Source: Fretibacter sp964410285
Lineage (GTDB): Bacteria > Pseudomonadota > Alphaproteobacteria > Caulobacterales > Maricaulaceae
DNA length: 64,000 bases
Assembly (NCBI GenBank): GCA_964410285.1
Contig: CAYPFR010000011.1
Coordinates: 1 to 64,000 of the forward strand
Direction: 5' to 3'
Numbering within the stretch: the stretch's first letter is position 1; each line of letters opens with the position of its first letter. The notes beneath the pieces were generated by a model that was not told the origin of the DNA, did not search any database, and saw nothing but the letters and a program-made list of their open reading frames with translations. Below, piece after piece: positions 62,204 to 64,000 of the stretch. The translations under genes and the position numbers were made by a program.

Positions 62204-63340
62204 CTATTGGCTATAGGGTTTAAGCTCGCGAACGGCCTCCGCGAAGGCCGCACGTTCCTCGGCAGGAAGCGGCACGAGACCAATCTCTTCGAGATATCCG
62301 CCCTCACCGGCAGCCGAGTCTGACAAAAACTCCATGGCATATTCCTGAAGGCCGGGCGTTTTCCCGACATGGTCCTTTTTCATATAGAAATAAAGTGACC
62401 GGGACACAGGGTAGACACCAGAGGCAATATTCTCAAAGGTCGGCTCTGCGCTATCGACCTTTGCGCCTTTAATTTTGTCCCCGTTTTGATCAAGGAAAGA
62501 ATAACCAAAGACGCCCACGGCAGTTGGCGTGTTCACCAAAGTCTGAACAAGCGCATTGTCGTTCTCACCGGCGTCAATCCATTTCCCGTCCTCACGAATT
62601 GTGTGAGAAGCGGCTTTGAAGGCCTTCTTATCCGCGCCTCTGAGATCGGCTAGACATGGGATTTTCTTCGCCCCGCCTTCCATGGCAATCTCGACAAAGG
62701 CGTCGCGCGTGCCCGATGTCGGCGGCGGGCCAAAGGCCTCGATTTTATAGCCCGGCAAGGACGGATTAACATCTGACCATTTCACGGCTGGATTGGGTAC
62801 CATTGTGCAATCCGTATGGGAACTTGGCACATTTTTCGCCAGCGCCAGATAAATGTCTTTCAGGCTGAGGTCTACTGTATCGGAGTCGATCGCATTGGCA
62901 ATAACAATGCCGTCATAACCGATTTTGACTTCGATGACGCCTTCAATGCCGCTGTCCATACATTTTTGAAATTCGGACTGTTTTTGGCGGCGCGAGGAAT
63001 TTGTCACGTCCGGCGTCTCTGATCCGACACCTGAGCAGAATAATTTATGTCCCCCGCCAGAGCCGGTCGACTCGACAACGACATTAAAGCCTGACTTGTT
63101 TTTAAATTCCTGCGCGACCTTGGTCGAGAAAGGATAAACCGTCGAAGAGCCAACAATGCGAATGTCGCGGCGCGCATCTGCACCGACGGCAGCCGCCGCA
63201 GACTCGGCAGCATTGGCAGCCTTTTTCGCCCCCTCTTTCATCGTGTCTTTCATGGCATCTTTGGCCGTATCAGACGCGCCCCCGCAGCCCGCCAGAAGCG
63301 CGGCTGTGCTGATTGTGAGTATAAGTTTTGAGAGTTTCAT
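62204..63340 (-). CDS. pstS: Phosphate-binding lipoprotein PstS
   Basis: Periplasmic phosphate receptor. Lipobox LLAGCGGAS, an Ala/Lys-rich helical linker (DAMKDTMKEGAKKAANAAES), then the substrate domain with IVGSSTVYPFSTKVA and ESTGSGGGHKLFCSG. SphX-like. AAGGTG before ATG 63340 selects it over GTG 63349. Confidence 0.95.
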   Translation of the reverse strand: MKLSKLILTISTAALLAGCGGASDTAKDAMKDTMKEGAKKAANAAESAAAAVGADARRDIRIVGSSTVYPFSTKVAQEFKNKSGFNVVVESTGSGGGHKLFCSGVGSETPDVTNSSRRQKQSEFQKCMDSGIEGVIEVKIGYDGIVIANAIDSDTVDLSLKDIYLALAKNVPSSHTDCTMVPNPAVKWSDVNPSLPGYKIEAFGPPPTSGTRDAFVEIAMEGGAKKIPCLADLRGADKKAFKAASHTIREDGKWIDAGENDNALVQTLVNTPTAVGVFGYSFLDQNGDKIKGAKVDSAEPTFENIASGVYPVSRSLYFYMKKDHVGKTPGLQEYAMEFLSDSAAGEGGYLEEIGLVPLPAEERAAFAEAVRELKPYSQ

Positions 63341-63358
63341 ATGTTTCACCTTAGTCCC

Positions 63359-64000
63359 TTAAAAATCAAATTGCAGACGCGTGACAATCCCGCTGACACT
63401 TGCAGAATTCACCGCAGGATTGCGTACAAGATCAGCAAATTCACTGTCTAGCCCCGATGTGCTCGAGCCGAGATCTGCATCACTATTGAAATAATTTAGC
63501 CCGATTCGCGCATTTTTCACGGGATACCAATCCGCGCCGAGCACAAATGTATCAAGCTTACCGCCGTCTACAGCCCCGCCATCCGTCAAGTCTAGCGTAT
63601 CAAAGCGGGCAACAAGCGCAAGCGCGCCAAAACCGCCCTTGGTAACGGGGTTATCCACTACGGGGCGGTTAAATTTTCCGCCTTTATAGGTTTTACGTCC
63701 GCCGAAAAAAACGCCGGCTTCGCCGTAGCCGCCGGACAAATCGGCATTTTCACCGATGCCGGAATTCTTGGCATTCGTGAGGCCATACTCCGCCGCCGCA
63801 AAAAGACTGCCGGCAATCGCGCCGGCTTCAAATCCGTAGAAAACATCTTCGCCGGCAAATCCGCCTGTGGAAATAATCCGTCCGGGCAAATGGGTGTAAG
63901 GACGCTGGCGGTAGCGAATAGCGCCGTCCTCTTGTTGATTGCGGTAGCGCACAGAGGCGCCTAAATGCACGGTCATCTCATCACTTAAGAGGGGCGCATA
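63359..64000 (-). CDS. Phosphate-selective porin (OprO/OprP-like), 5' end cut off
   Basis: The frame is open to the window edge, so this is the C-terminal ~213 residues. Alternating strands and a final ...VSGIVTRLQFDF with terminal Phe fit a trimeric porin, and ARIGLNYFNSDADLG/LGADWYPVKN resemble the OprO/P family. It lies 18 bp before pstS and so probably heads the phosphate operon. Confidence 0.85.
   Translation of the reverse strand, partial: YAPLLSDEMTVHLGASVRYRNQQEDGAIRYRQRPYTHLPGRIISTGGFAGEDVFYGFEAGAIAGSLFAAAEYGLTNAKNSGIGENADLSGGYGEAGVFFGGRKTYKGGKFNRPVVDNPVTKGGFGALALVARFDTLDLTDGGAVDGGKLDTFVLGADWYPVKNARIGLNYFNSDADLGSSTSGLDSEFADLVRNPAVNSASVSGIVTRLQFDF

Overview
The window is a gene-dense, moderately GC-rich stretch of an alphaproteobacterial chromosome, probably from a marine, aerobic, prosthecate-type lineage (Caulobacterales/Maricaulales/Hyphomonadaceae-like; the lineage is an inference). 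Supporting signs are a tRNA-His with A73 in place of the usual C73, DUF2336, DUF1223 and DUF547 family proteins, a PstA with a long N-terminal region, an arginine succinyltransferase (AST) cluster, an alternative oxidase and a family PL7 alginate lyase. I see no prophage, insertion sequence, CRISPR array, rRNA operon or plasmid function.

Layout. 1-0.4 kb: the 5' end of tuf preceded by tRNA-Tyr and tRNA-Gly. 0.5-8.5 kb: a SpoU/RlmB-type rRNA methyltransferase, an exported HExxH/TPR protein, an alternative oxidase, a DUF1295 membrane protein, a fatty acid desaturase, RadA and CvpA. 8.6-16.7 kb: purF and an SDR enzyme, a zinc alcohol dehydrogenase, the outer-membrane assembly block yfgM-bamB-der, and panB. 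16.9-26.6 kb: a redoxin, an acyl-CoA dehydrogenase, a small glycine-rich protein, a cytochrome c lipoprotein, NAD kinase, DUF2336, DUF1223, tRNA-His, an M48 protease and a methyltransferase. 26.7-32.8 kb: amino acid catabolism, with phenylalanine hydroxylase facing a coupled M20 hydrolase-astA-astD-astB operon. 33.0-36.1 kb: two OmpA-type surface proteins sharing a perfect 637-bp repeat. 36.3-38.8 kb: tRNA-Lys and the queuosine genes queA-tgt. 38.9-45.0 kb: a DUF547 lipoprotein, an apparent small RNA/terminator region, sdhCDA without sdhB, and a DUF885 peptidase-like protein. 45.1-48.9 kb: three tandem paralogous lipoproteins with barrel-like C-termini, one carrying a silk-like Gly-Tyr-Ala repeat. 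49-58.1 kb: ArsC-like reductase, pyridoxal kinase-like protein, serine hydrolase, epoxide-hydrolase-like enzyme, rpsU, alginate lyase, methyltransferase, asd, a small lipoprotein, tRNA-Arg and a TraB/GumN protein. 58.1-64 kb: a phosphate operon read leftwards (OprO/P-like porin, pstS, pstC, pstA, pstB) ending in a low-molecular-weight tyrosine phosphatase gene broken by a frameshift in a CG dinucleotide run.

Several groups form clear functional units. The Pst genes overlap by single bases. The AST genes overlap by 4 bp and place an M20-type hydrolase where succinylglutamate desuccinylase would be needed. queA and tgt overlap by 4 bp. The surface-protein regions (33-36 kb and 45-49 kb) are the accessory, fast-evolving part: a recent gene conversion or duplication, Cys-containing hinge repeats, low-complexity repeats and tandem paralogs. 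No wholly new multi-gene system is evident. The best candidates for something undescribed are the duplicated CWDG surface proteins, the three-gene lipoprotein family, the M20 hydrolase in the AST operon, and an unassigned structured intergenic transcript near 40.2 kb.
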